Shown: positions 16,677-26,192, counted from the first letter of the stretch. The stretch: 38,872 nt of DNA from Fidelibacterota bacterium (GCA_022562455.1 JADFPG010000008.1:1-38872); one strand, 5' to 3'. Numbers and translations: made by a program. The notes: generated by a model from the letters alone, not told the origin.

Positions 16677-17723
16677 TCAAATAATTCTTCTAAATTTTTC
16701 CTGATATGGAGCTTTGCAAATCCCTTTTTCAGTAATAATAGCAGAAATCAGGTGTGAGGGGGTAACATCGAAGGCAGGGGTCATCACCTCGATATTGGAA
16801 GGAGCTATGGATTTCCCAAAGGGTTGAGTCACTTCACTCTTGTTCCTTTCTTCAATGGGAATATCCTCACCTGATCGAATTTGGGAATCAATAGTGGAAG
16901 TGGGAGCGGCAACGTAAAAAGGTACGCCATGATACCTTGCCAATACAGCAAGATTATAGGTTCCAATTTTATTTGCTGTATCACCATTCAGAGCAATTCG
17001 ATCAGCGCCCACCACAACACATTTTATTTCTCCTTTTGCAAATAGCTGTGCAGCCATATTATCAGTTATTAGAATAAAAGGGATGCCCGTTTTCTTCAAC
17101 TCCCATGCTGTCAACCGGGCTCCCTGGAAAAGTGGACGTGTTTCATTGACGACGACATGAATTTTTTTACCACCTTGGTATGCTGCATAAATAACTCCCA
17201 AAGCCGTACCATAACCACCGGTTGCTAACCCTCCTGCATTGCAATAGGTCATTACTTTCCCCGATTCGGGAAGCAGTACCTTACCGATAAAACTTAGTGA
17301 GCGACACATCTCAATATCTTCCCGGTGTATTGCTTCTGCCTCACTGATGATTTTATCTTTGACATCGACAACAGAATTCATCTCATGAACAGATTTGATA
17401 ATACGATCAAGAGCCCAGGACAGATTGACGGCAGTAGGACGAACTGAAGCAATCTTTTCGCTGATTTTTACCAATTCATCCGAAAATAATTCAATATCTT
17501 CGGTTTTAATTTTCCGGGATCCCAGACAAATTGCATATCCTCCTGCCACACCTATGGCTGGAGCTCCTCGAATCGCCAAACGCCGAATGGCATCACAAAC
17601 AACCTTATAATCTGAGGTTTCTACGAATTCTTCTTTCCCTGGGAGAAGTGTCTGATCCAAGAATCGAAGAGAATCTCCGTTCCATTGAAGATGGTTCACA
17701 ACACCATCTTTTATAAAATCCAT
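16677..17723 (-). CDS. mtnA: S-methyl-5-thioribose-1-phosphate isomerase
   Basis: Converts methylthioribose-1-phosphate (or 5-deoxyribose-1-phosphate) to the ribulose-1-phosphate form. Seen: 348 residues, RRLAIRGAPAIGVAGGYA (47-64), the catalytic Cys161 in MTYCNAGGLATGGYGTALG, NETRPLFQGARLTAWEL, catalytic Asp241 in VVVGADRIALNGDTANKIGT, and the C-terminal PAFDVTPSHLISAIITEKG. The Cys and Asp match those known in the Bacillus enzyme (Cys160, Asp240), which separates it from the related eIF2B-type proteins. It sits 8 bases after a class II aldolase gene and 3 before mtaD, forming a nucleoside-salvage operon. Confidence 0.95.
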   Translation of the reverse strand: MDFIKDGVVNHLQWNGDSLRFLDQTLLPGKEEFVETSDYKVVCDAIRRLAIRGAPAIGVAGGYAICLGSRKIKTEDIELFSDELVKISEKIASVRPTAVNLSWALDRIIKSVHEMNSVVDVKDKIISEAEAIHREDIEMCRSLSFIGKVLLPESGKVMTYCNAGGLATGGYGTALGVIYAAYQGGKKIHVVVNETRPLFQGARLTAWELKKTGIPFILITDNMAAQLFAKGEIKCVVVGADRIALNGDTANKIGTYNLAVLARYHGVPFYVAAPTSTIDSQIRSGEDIPIEERNKSEVTQPFGKSIAPSNIEVMTPAFDVTPSHLISAIITEKGICKAPYQEKFRRII

Positions 17724-17731
17724 AGTTAACT

Positions 17732-18310
17732 TTACTTACTCATCGAACGAGAGAAATAACAGATTTTCGAAAAGTGTTCTACTCGTTCGAGATTCCAATA
17801 GGCTTCGTCCAATGATTTACCCAATGTTAGTACACCGTGATTGGATAAAATGATTGCATCGTGTTCTTTCACAAGATCCCGGATGGATTCCGGTACTTCC
17901 TCCGTTCCTGGTTTTGCGAAAGGAGCAATGGGAATATCCCCAAGTGTATATTTGATTTCTGTGAGCAAACAGGTAATGGTATTATCTTCCAGAAGGGAGA
18001 AAGCAGTGCTGTAGGGCGAATGAGCATGAATGACGGCAGTTGCATCATCACGTTGCCGATACACTTCAAGGTGCATAGCTAATTCTGAGGTGGGATCGGT
18101 GTGTGCGTACTCGCCCAGTACCGGCTTTCCATCTCCATCCAATTTCACAATATGTGATTCGTCTATTTCTGAGAAATAACTACCGGTTCCGGTAATATAA
18201 AACCCACCGTGGATTCTGGCACTGATGTTACCATCATTGGCAACAACAAACCCCTTCTCATACAGTTTTCTACAAAGCAGGACAATATCTCTCTTCGTAA
18301 TCATTATCAA
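17732..18310 (-). CDS. Class II aldolase, probable methylthioribulose/5-deoxyribulose-1-phosphate aldolase
   Basis: A 192-residue zinc aldolase of the FucA/AraD fold. Seen: NDGNIS (26-31) phosphate-binding loop, TGTGS, catalytic Glu76 (PTSELAMH), zinc ligands His95 and His97 (VIHAHSPYST), PGTEEV, and His158 (SNHGVLTLG). The NHGVLTLG form resembles fuculose-phosphate aldolase; MtnB dehydratases typically have RGHG-Y-WG there, so I favour cleavage over dehydration. Next to mtnA, the expected reaction is splitting the isomerised sugar phosphate into dihydroxyacetone phosphate and methylthioacetaldehyde or acetaldehyde, as in the DHAP shunt known from Rhodospirillum rubrum and some E. coli. No other methionine-salvage enzymes (MtnC/W/X/D) are present. 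The alternative is MtnB or a generic sugar aldolase. Confidence 0.8.
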   Translation of the reverse strand: MIMITKRDIVLLCRKLYEKGFVVANDGNISARIHGGFYITGTGSYFSEIDESHIVKLDGDGKPVLGEYAHTDPTSELAMHLEVYRQRDDATAVIHAHSPYSTAFSLLEDNTITCLLTEIKYTLGDIPIAPFAKPGTEEVPESIRDLVKEHDAIILSNHGVLTLGKSLDEAYWNLERVEHFSKICYFSRSMSK

Positions 18311-18313
18311 CCT

Positions 18314-19339
18314 TTACTCCGGCACTAAGACTACCTTCCCAAACTGCTGCCGGTTTTCAATATGGACGTGTGCTTTTGCTACCTCACTCATTGAAAAAAC
18401 ACGATCAACGACAGGTTTAATTTTTCCTTGTGCCAACCATTCTACAACTTCACTAAAAGCTTTACGATCACCCATGGTCGATCCCAATATCGACAGGTTT
18501 TTTATAAACAGATGACGAAGATTGATACTCACATTGGCTCCGGTTGTCGCTCCACAAGTTACCAATCTCCCTCCCCTCCTCAACGACTTGAGACTCGAAT
18601 TCCAGGTAGCCTCTCCCACATGCTCAAAAACGATATCAGCGCCTACACCATCCGTAATTTCTTTAACCCGTTTATGTATAATTTCAGCCGAATGATTGAT
18701 CACATAATCTGCTCCGAGAGATTTTGCCAATTGGAGTTTTTTTTCATCTCCGCCAGTGGCAATGATACGGCAATTATACAATTTTGCAATTTGGATGGCT
18801 GCACTCCCTACACCTGACCCAGCGCCCAGAATAAGTATGGTTTCCCTGTTTTGTATCTTCGCTCTTCTGATAAGCATAGTATAGGAAGTTAAAAAAACCA
18901 GTGGAAATGCAGCAGCTTCCTCAAATGATAAAAAATCTGGCTTTCTCTCTAATTGTTCGGAATTAAGCGCCATCAGTTCGCATTGAGTTCCATTTTCTGT
19001 TTCACCTAATATTCCATAGTCGGCACAAAAATTTTCTTTCCCTTCCTGGCAAAATTGGCAATTTCCACAGTAGGTACCCGGTTGAATGATGACGGCATCA
19101 CCAACTTTCCAACCCTCTACTTCTTGTCCCACTTCTACAATAACGCCTGCACCATCGCTCCCCATAATAATTGGCAAAGGATAATTAAATAGTCCATTCC
19201 GCACCCAAATATCCAGGTGATTAATTGACATTGCTTTCATTTGAACCAACACTTGGTTCGGAAGACAAAGTGGATCCGGTACGGTTTCCCACCGAAGTAC
19301 CTCAGGTCCCCCACATTTATGTATACGAATTGCTTTCAT
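18314..19339 (-). CDS. Medium-chain (MDR) zinc-binding alcohol/quinone dehydrogenase
   Basis: A 341-residue NAD(P)H-dependent oxidoreductase. Seen: GroES-like N-terminal domain, four structural zinc cysteines (Cys91, 94, 97 and 105 in CGNCQFCQEGKENFC), the nucleotide-binding loop LGAGSGVGSAAIQIAK, and the C-terminal QFGKVVL. The usual catalytic zinc ligands are altered: the Cys position reads SINHLD and the GHE motif reads GSD, so catalysis probably does not follow the classical zinc alcohol dehydrogenase scheme. It lies directly downstream of a DoxX gene (stop and start adjacent) and 3 bases before the aldolase. In this setting it could reduce the aldehyde made by the aldolase, though the altered site makes that uncertain; a quinone or enal reductase is the alternative. 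Confidence 0.85.
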   Translation of the reverse strand: MKAIRIHKCGGPEVLRWETVPDPLCLPNQVLVQMKAMSINHLDIWVRNGLFNYPLPIIMGSDGAGVIVEVGQEVEGWKVGDAVIIQPGTYCGNCQFCQEGKENFCADYGILGETENGTQCELMALNSEQLERKPDFLSFEEAAAFPLVFLTSYTMLIRRAKIQNRETILILGAGSGVGSAAIQIAKLYNCRIIATGGDEKKLQLAKSLGADYVINHSAEIIHKRVKEITDGVGADIVFEHVGEATWNSSLKSLRRGGRLVTCGATTGANVSINLRHLFIKNLSILGSTMGDRKAFSEVVEWLAQGKIKPVVDRVFSMSEVAKAHVHIENRQQFGKVVLVPE

Positions 19340-19792
19340 TTAATTCTTGAAAATTATTCGATCCAAACTGTATCGACCTGGACCAATCAACATTAAGCTA
19401 AAAAACAGGATTCCTGACTCAATAGCATGATATGGACTTCCTTTCCCAGTAGTGATATGTGAGAGTGCAGCAAAAACCATAGTGAGTAACAGTAAAATTA
19501 AAACTGGGCGAAAAAGTAACCCTAATGCTAACAAAATACCACCAACGAATTCGGAAATCGCCGCCATGAATCCCCAAAATGCATGAAAACTTTGAATACC
19601 AACACTTCCCATTCCATTCATTCCAAGTTTAGCCCAATCATAAGGACCCCCCATTATTTTAGGATATCCGTGCAGAATAAACATGATCCCAATTCCAATA
19701 CGCAGGATTAATAAACCCATATCCCTATAGGAGTATATTCCCAAAAAAAGTCGTTTAATATTCAACAAATGAAAGTTCTCAAATTTATTCAT
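19340..19792 (-). CDS. DoxX-family membrane protein
   Basis: A 150-residue protein with four predicted transmembrane helices. Seen: GLLILRIGIGIMFILHGYPK at about 26-45, a GG-rich loop, AISEFVGGILLALGLLFRP and LLLTMVFAALSHITTGKG, and the final SLMLIGPGRYSLD. These are the typical DoxX features (HG-P-K, GPGRYSLD). DoxX proteins are linked to redox processes, with various partners. It heads the run DoxX, dehydrogenase, aldolase, mtnA, mtaD, each gene within 8 bases of the next. The pairing with the dehydrogenase may mean a shared quinone or redox role, but this is only context. Confidence 0.88.
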   Translation of the reverse strand: MNKFENFHLLNIKRLFLGIYSYRDMGLLILRIGIGIMFILHGYPKIMGGPYDWAKLGMNGMGSVGIQSFHAFWGFMAAISEFVGGILLALGLLFRPVLILLLLTMVFAALSHITTGKGSPYHAIESGILFFSLMLIGPGRYSLDRIIFKN

Positions 19793-19869
19793 GAGTCTAC
19801 TCCGATCTATCAGTCGTTCGGAACGATAGACAGGTCAATTCTAACAAAAATGACATTTTCGGATACGAC

Positions 19870-20052
19870 TCATTCATCCAATTCTTCAAAATCAGCATCC
19901 AGTATGTCCTCTTCCCGGATATTCACTGATTCCTCAGAACTCGCCATAGTTTTATCCGAATCGATAACTTTATCTCTCTTGGAACCTTTTAATCGAGGGA
20001 TGATAACTTTGTATAATAAATAAGTTACAATAAAAAACAGAAGATACTTCAT
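19870..20052 (-). CDS. Small membrane protein with acidic tail (DUF4834-like)
   Basis: A 60-residue protein with one N-terminal hydrophobic segment (MKYLLFFIVTYLLYKVIIP), a short basic stop-transfer stretch (RLKGSKRDK) and a strongly acidic tail ending DILDADFEELDE. The layout resembles DUF4834 proteins of Bacteroidota, which also end in a conserved acidic patch, but the match is by pattern only. It starts 2 bases after the deoxynucleoside kinase stop, so it is co-translated with that gene. Function unknown; the acidic tail may dock a cytoplasmic partner. Confidence 0.65.
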   Translation of the reverse strand: MKYLLFFIVTYLLYKVIIPRLKGSKRDKVIDSDKTMASSEESVNIREEDILDADFEELDE

Positions 20053-20054
20053 AG

Positions 20055-20696
20055 TTAAAAATTGGTCGTGGGATTAAAAAACTTAGTTCCAGTCACAGGT
20101 TGCTGAATATATCGGATCACTTCCTCTAAATCATCTTTGTTGTGAACAAAATCAAGATCATTGGTATTAATAATCAGGAGTGGGGAATCCTGGTAACGGA
20201 AAAAATATTCGTTATACACTTGGTTTAAAGCATCAATGTATTCCTGTGAAATATTTTTCTCAAAATCCCTTCCTCTGGAAATAATTCTCTCCATAAGGCA
20301 GTTAGTGTCTGCTTGTAAATAAATTACCATATCAGGAGTTAACACATTTTTTTCAAGAAGGGTTGCAACCGCGTCGTAGAGGGGAATTTCCTTTTCATCT
20401 AAATTCAGGGATGCAAAGAGCCTATCCTTCACAAACATATAGTCTGTAATGACCAATTTGTGGAAAATATCTGTTTGTTTGATTTCCTGTTGTTGACGAT
20501 ATCGGCTTAACAGAAAAAAAAGTTGCGTCTGAAATGCATATCGATCCGGGTCTCTATAAAAATCCGGCAGGAATGGATTTTCTTCAAATTTTTCCAACAC
20601 AAGCCGAGCATTCAAATGTTCAGAAAGAAGCCTGGCGAGGCTTGTTTTACCCACACCAATCACTCCTTCAATAGCGACAAAATATAGATTTCTCAA
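20055..20696 (-). CDS. Deoxynucleoside kinase (dAK/dGK-type)
   Basis: Phosphorylates deoxyadenosine, deoxyguanosine or related deoxynucleosides for salvage. Seen: 213 residues, P-loop IEGVIGVGKTSLA (9-21), the substrate-side EKFEENPFLPDFY, FQTQLFFLLSRYRQQ, the catalytic/lid region ITDYMFVKDRLFA, and RIISRGRDFEK with its LID arginines. This order is typical of the dNK family found in Gram-positives and Bacteroidota. It overlaps folK by 4 bases and is followed 2 bases later by the small membrane protein. The association with folK is common in FCB-type genomes, and I infer one transcript with folB. Confidence 0.92.
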   Translation of the reverse strand: MRNLYFVAIEGVIGVGKTSLARLLSEHLNARLVLEKFEENPFLPDFYRDPDRYAFQTQLFFLLSRYRQQQEIKQTDIFHKLVITDYMFVKDRLFASLNLDEKEIPLYDAVATLLEKNVLTPDMVIYLQADTNCLMERIISRGRDFEKNISQEYIDALNQVYNEYFFRYQDSPLLIINTNDLDFVHNKDDLEEVIRYIQQPVTGTKFFNPTTNF

Positions 20697-21268
20697 ACCA
20701 GTTCCACCTCATTAATTCGGGTGATAGCCGTGTCATCTGGGCACATTTTCAACAACTCCAGCATAGTTAATCCGGAAACAGGGCATTGAAATTCCGGTGC
20801 TATTTCTGTCATGGGAAGCAACACGAATTTTCTTTCAGAGTACTTTGGATGAGGAATTTGAAGCAATGGGTCTTCTACAACTTTTTCACCAAAAAAGATG
20901 AGGTCAATATCGATTAACCGGGGTTCATACTTTTGTTTCCTAACCCTTCCCAGTTTTTCTTCAACATGAAGGCATTCTCTAAGGAAATCAACCGGCTCAA
21001 GATTCGTGGAAACCATAAGGGTACAGTTAATAAAATCGGGTTGATTCTTCAGGTACAACGGTTCTGAAATATAAAAGTGAGATGTTTTCTTTATTTGAAT
21101 AGCAGGTAGTAAATTCAATTGATTTATGGCACAATTTAGATTTTTACATTTATCATCTATATTGGAGCCAAGGCTTAAGTACACATTATCATATCGAAAT
21201 GTGTCATCAAACCCTGGTAAAAATCTATCCACTATGAATAAAAATTGGTTGGAGTATCTGTCAAACAA
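20693..21268 (-). CDS. folK: 2-amino-4-hydroxy-6-hydroxymethyldihydropteridine pyrophosphokinase
   Basis: Transfers pyrophosphate from ATP to hydroxymethyl-dihydropterin in folate synthesis. Seen: VYLSLGSNI near the N-terminus, PLYLKNQPDFINC, the conserved Arg-rich loop LGRVRKQKYEPR and the metal-binding LIDIDLIFFG, then IPHPKYSERKFVLLPM. The open frame begins at 21268, but family members start just before the SLGSN motif, and a GTG at 21182-21184 opens exactly there; the first 28 residues may be non-coding. Overlaps the kinase gene by 4 bases and follows folB by 27. Confidence 0.93.
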   Translation of the reverse strand: MFDRYSNQFLFIVDRFLPGFDDTFRYDNVYLSLGSNIDDKCKNLNCAINQLNLLPAIQIKKTSHFYISEPLYLKNQPDFINCTLMVSTNLEPVDFLRECLHVEEKLGRVRKQKYEPRLIDIDLIFFGEKVVEDPLLQIPHPKYSERKFVLLPMTEIAPEFQCPVSGLTMLELLKMCPDDTAITRINEVELV

Positions 21269-21295
21269 TTAACCCAGAAATGACAAAAAACAGAG

Positions 21296-21661
21296 TCAGA
21301 AATCACCCTGGTCTCTTTCTATCTCAATTTCAACGCTTCCCAAAACTCCCTTAACCGGTGCATGAGGTTTTCTTACCCTCACCAAAACACTATCAATATT
21401 AAACTGAGTTAGAATTGTTTTTGCAATATGATTCGCCAGTGCCTCCAGAAGATAATACTTTTTTTTGGTCAAACAATCGTGGACAGCTTTATAGACATCG
21501 GAATAGTCTATCGTATCGCGCAAATGATCCGTAGAAGCAGCTTCCAGAAGATTTGTTCGAATTTCTAAATCAACCTCAAATGTTCCTCCACGTTTTTGCT
21601 CGGATTCATCCGCACCGTGGTATCCATAAAAAAGCATATTATTTAATCGAATCTTACCCAT
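21296..21661 (-). CDS. folB: Dihydroneopterin aldolase
   Basis: Cleaves dihydroneopterin to 6-hydroxymethyl-dihydropterin and glycolaldehyde, the step before FolK. Seen: 121 residues, IRLNNMLFYGYHGADESEQK (active-site Glu region), FEVDLEI, DTIDYSDVYKAV, LLEALANHIAKTIL and the C-terminal VRVRKPHAPVKGVLGSVEI with the conserved catalytic Lys. Normal length. It is the first gene of the folB-folK-kinase run, beginning 84 bases from the groL terminator on the other side. Confidence 0.95.
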   Translation of the reverse strand: MGKIRLNNMLFYGYHGADESEQKRGGTFEVDLEIRTNLLEAASTDHLRDTIDYSDVYKAVHDCLTKKKYYLLEALANHIAKTILTQFNIDSVLVRVRKPHAPVKGVLGSVEIEIERDQGDF

Positions 21662-21744
21662 TTCCCTCTTGTGTTTTATTTGAATTTAGTTGTCACATGA
21701 TGTATAGTCAAGGCTGATGGTACTCAATGAATAGGTACATTAAT

Positions 21745-21776
21745 AAAAAAGCCCCACAGGTTCAGTGGGGCTTTTT
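21745..21776 (-). terminator. Rho-independent terminator of groS-groL
   Basis: Read on the minus strand: an A-run and GCCCCAC stem (21765-21776), seven-base loop, GTGGGGC and a T-run (21746-21757). The twelve-base arms are perfectly complementary, so it could work in both directions, but only groL ends into it (45 bases after its stop). Confidence 0.9.
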
Positions 21777-21820
21777 CCATAGGTATCCCTTTGGGATAAG
21801 GTTGTAGGATTTGGGTTGGT

Positions 21821-23467
<1,647 letters not shown>

Positions 23468-23477
23468 TTATCCATGT

Positions 23478-23768
23478 TTATAAAATGGCAAGAATGTCAC
23501 TTTCTCGCATGATGACATATTCATTTCCTTCAACGGTAACTTCGGTTCCGGAGTATTTTCCATACAAAACCTTGTCACCGTTCTTTACGGTCATTTTAAT
23601 TAAAGTACCACTGTCACTATATTTTCCAGGTCCAATGGCTACAATAGTCCCCTGTTGGGGTTTCTCTTGAGCTGTATCAGGTAAAATAATTCCACCGGTG
23701 GAAACTTCCTCTGCCGGTGCAGGTTCTACCACAACCCTATCAGCTAATGGATCGATTTTTAATGCCAT
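23478..23768 (-). CDS. groS: Co-chaperonin GroES (10 kDa)
   Basis: Lid of the GroEL chamber. Seen: 96 residues, [20 protein letters not shown] with the mobile loop [16 protein letters not shown] (23-38), [25 protein letters not shown] and the final [11 protein letters not shown]. Normal length and conserved throughout. First gene of the groS-groL operon. Confidence 0.99.
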   Translation of the reverse strand: MALKIDPLADRVVVEPAPAEEVSTGGIILPDTAQEKPQQGTIVAIGPGKYSDSGTLIKMTVKNGDKVLYGKYSGTEVTVEGNEYVIMRESDILAIL

Positions 23769-23839
23769 TTTTGAGAACTCCTATTATTTAGTTATGGGTT
23801 AATAATCTATTAGTTTAAAGCACGCTAATTTATCTTCCG

Positions 23840-23889
23840 ATTATAACATTTGGCAACCTTTTTTAGCACTTTAATATTCTGACTGCTAA
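23840..23889 (-). promoter_or_regulatory. groS-groL promoter with CIRCE-like operator
   Basis: The inverted repeat TTAGCACTT (23863-23871), nine bases, GACTGCTAA (23881-23889) matches the CIRCE consensus (TTAGCACTC-N9-GAGTGCTAA) with one mismatch in each arm. CIRCE is bound by the repressor HrcA and released on heat shock. On the minus strand a perfect TATAAT (23845-23840) lies 17 bases downstream of the operator, so HrcA would cover the -35 region. hrcA is not in the window. Confidence 0.85.
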
Positions 23890-23950
23890 TTGTAAAAAGT
23901 TACAACTAATCTGCTTATTTTATCGAGAGATTTTTAGGCTCTTAGTCGTA

Positions 23951-23983
23951 AAACGTGAATATTTGAAATCCGTCATCTGACGG
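23951..23983. repeat. Dispersed repeat left of dut
   Basis: AAACGTGAATATTTGAAAT (23951-23969) is nearly the reverse complement of part of the repeat at 4476-4495. It is followed by a hairpin CCGTC-ATCT-GACGG (23970-23983). The GTCCGTC/GACGGA type of hairpin recurs on the other side of dut. Confidence 0.55.
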
Positions 23984-24020
23984 GTGGCTTGGTCAGATTG
24001 GGTAAGTAGATAAAAAATAT

Positions 24021-24458
24021 TTATAATCCGGTACTTCCAAATCCCCCGTATCCCCTTGCAGAATCATTAAGAAATTCCACAATTTCAATTTCAATTGGCG
24101 AACCATCTATTGCAACAAGTTGAAAGAGGCGTTGTCCAGGTTTCACGGTATAGGGAGTACCTTTAATATTATCACAATATGCGATGATCTCGCCCCTGTA
24201 TCCTCCATCAATCAATCCAATTGAATTTGACATTCGTAAGGGCGTTTTTGAAATACTCGATCGGGGAATCAAAAAATATGGAACATCATCAACAGATTCA
24301 CAAGAAATTTTGTGATGGATAGGTTTGGTTTCACCAGGTTCAATAGTTGTTTCTTCCACAACAAACAGATCCAAACCAGCGTCTCCCCTATGAAAATGAC
24401 CATGGTTACGATATAATTTCGCGACTTCATCTGAAAATGGTTTAATTCTTAGTTTCAT
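24021..24458 (-). CDS. dut: dUTP diphosphatase (trimeric dUTPase)
   Basis: Hydrolyses dUTP to dUMP and pyrophosphate, keeping uracil out of DNA. All five motifs are visible in 145 residues: GDAGLDL (motif 1), PRSSISKTP (motif 2), GLIDGGYRGE (motif 3, with Asp), QRLFQLV (motif 4) and the C-terminal RGYGGFGSTG (motif 5). Some positions differ from the bacterial norm (SSIS for SGLA, DGGY for DSDY), as in several non-proteobacterial and viral members, but the catalytic residues remain. The gene stands alone, upstream of groS on the same strand, with small palindromic repeats on both sides. Confidence 0.92.
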   Translation of the reverse strand: MKLRIKPFSDEVAKLYRNHGHFHRGDAGLDLFVVEETTIEPGETKPIHHKISCESVDDVPYFLIPRSSISKTPLRMSNSIGLIDGGYRGEIIAYCDNIKGTPYTVKPGQRLFQLVAIDGSPIEIEIVEFLNDSARGYGGFGSTGL

Positions 24459-24484
24459 GATTTAGACCTAAACCGGATAAGCTG

Positions 24485-24537
24485 TCCGTCGGCTGACGGA
24501 TCCTATATGAGAACGAAAAAATCCCTACGGGGAATGA
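24485..24537. repeat. Dispersed repeats right of dut
   Basis: TCCGTC-GGCT-GACGGA (24485-24500) forms a 6-bp hairpin like the one at 23970-23983. About 18 bases later AATCCCTACGGGGAATGACG resembles the widespread intergenic repeats built on GTCATTCC and GGAATGAC. No gene is supported in 24459-24693. Confidence 0.55.
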
Positions 24538-24693
24538 CGAGTAAGGAATTATGAAAAAAGTTAAACAAATTAATCAAATTATGGGTATCAAACCTGCTGC
24601 AAAATTATCGTTGACAAGTCGGGAGTAAGTTTAGTTTTCTATGCACCTAATTTACAATTAATTTTCGATTTGTTGAATTCAGAATGAAAAGAA

Positions 24694-26043
24694 TCATACA
24701 GGCTTTCCAACCCCGAATTTTTTCCAAACCCAGTAAATCCCGCTGCCTATGCCAATAAATAAAAATCCAAGCGCTGGCAAATAACTCCCTTGTTCCAGAT
24801 AAAAACGAATGACGCCCCATGAAACAAATAGAGCACTTCCAATGTAAGCGATAGGAATTAAAGGAAACAAGGGGGTTCTGAAATAATCCTTTTTTGATGA
24901 ATGATTTTTACTTTGTCTTCCTTTCTTCTTCAATAGTGATGAGATGGTCAAGGCTGAGAACAATACCATCACGATCGTTGCCGAATCGACAAGACTTTCG
25001 ATATCCAGAAGAAACATCAACATCACAGTCCATACGCCTTGTATAACAAGTGCAACAACTGGCGTATGAAACCTGGAATGAACCTTTGCTGTCTTTTTAA
25101 AGAAAACACCATGGTCACCCATGGATTGGATCACCCTTGCCCCCGCTTGAACTGCAATAGAAAGAGAACTGACCACACTCACAAAAATAAGAACCGAGAG
25201 GAACTGACTCCAATTCTCCGCACCCACTGATCGAATAGCCATTAAGGGAACTAATGACTCATTACGCATATGTTCAAGACCCAGAGAAGACAAAAAGGTA
25301 TAGTTCACAATCAAATAAATTACTGTGGTAATCATGGTTCCACCAATAAGCGCAATGGGAAGTGTTTTCCGGGGATTGGCGATTTCCCCCGCTAAATATC
25401 CCGCCACATTCCAACCGCTGTATGCAAAAAAAATGGGGATTAGTGCCCGTGAAAATCCACTAATCGGATCTTGAATTACTTTCGGTGAAGGTACTGGTTC
25501 AAGGGAAATTCCTTGACCTTGAAAAAGAAGATAAGCAAGAACAAACATACCAAAAAGTTTTACTACGGTCAGGATAGATTGAAATCTTGAGCCGACAGTA
25601 ACACGTAGAAAATGAATGAAAGTGTAAAATGTTACCAGGATTAAAGCAATTACCTTCTCAGACAAGCCCACTGAACTTAAAACAGGGCTGATTTGAATTA
25701 GATATTTTGCGCCAAACAGAGCTAAGATAGCAATAGAACCACTTGCAAATATCACCATACTCATCCACCCATAGAGAAAAGCCGGGAACGACCCATATAC
25801 TTTATGAAGGTACAGAAAATCCCCACCTGTATGAGGAAATTTCGTTGCCAGTTCCGCAATGGATAAAGCTCCTAAAAGAGCCATAATTCCACCAAATATC
25901 CATGCAAGGATTAGCCAGTTTCCGTTAACTACAGGACTTGCAGCATAACCTGATAAAAGAAAAATTCCAGACCCGATCATATTACCCGTCACCATAGCAG
26001 TGGCGTCAAATGTTTTTATTACTCTTTTTGGACGATTTTGCAT
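24694..26043 (-). CDS. APC-superfamily amino acid permease
   Basis: A 449-residue inner-membrane transporter with about twelve hydrophobic segments. Seen: the TM1 unwound-helix motif GNMIGSGIF (20-28), LAWIFGGIMALLGALSIAEL, FPHTGGDFLYL after TM2, AYSGWNVAGYLAGEI (TM6) with the typical G-W-N, and a long conserved core to residue 420. These place it among the LAT-type members of the APC family. The substrate (probably an amino acid, by exchange or proton coupling) cannot be read from sequence. It is a single-gene unit: 235 bases separate it from dut and 149 from the channel gene. Confidence 0.9.
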   Translation of the reverse strand: MQNRPKRVIKTFDATAMVTGNMIGSGIFLLSGYAASPVVNGNWLILAWIFGGIMALLGALSIAELATKFPHTGGDFLYLHKVYGSFPAFLYGWMSMVIFASGSIAILALFGAKYLIQISPVLSSVGLSEKVIALILVTFYTFIHFLRVTVGSRFQSILTVVKLFGMFVLAYLLFQGQGISLEPVPSPKVIQDPISGFSRALIPIFFAYSGWNVAGYLAGEIANPRKTLPIALIGGTMITTVIYLIVNYTFLSSLGLEHMRNESLVPLMAIRSVGAENWSQFLSVLIFVSVVSSLSIAVQAGARVIQSMGDHGVFFKKTAKVHSRFHTPVVALVIQGVWTVMLMFLLDIESLVDSATIVMVLFSALTISSLLKKKGRQSKNHSSKKDYFRTPLFPLIPIAYIGSALFVSWGVIRFYLEQGSYLPALGFLFIGIGSGIYWVWKKFGVGKPV

Positions 26044-26192
26044 TAGAATTTTAATGTTTTTTCAATCTCAATGAATCTGTTCAGAAATATCTTAACGATA
26101 TGAAATTTATAATATAATAACAGTAGATTGGTTATAAATATATCGTTGTGAGGAATCTGATTGAATAAACCAGGTAATCCAAATCTACTAAT

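Noticed and set aside
17732-18310. Class II aldolase read as MtnB (methylthioribulose-1-phosphate dehydratase)
   Set aside because: The His-containing motif is NHGVLTLG rather than the RGHG-Y-WG form, and no later methionine-salvage genes are present. Not excluded, but less likely.
19806-19835. Imperfect palindrome (CTATC...GATAG) between the small membrane protein and DoxX, considered as a terminator
   Set aside because: No T-run follows on either strand and the stem is interrupted; it more likely belongs to the dispersed hairpins or is chance.
24551-24628. A 25-codon plus-strand frame with AAGGA before its ATG
   Set aside because: Too short, with no conserved feature, lying between repeats; could be real but nothing beyond the start context supports it.
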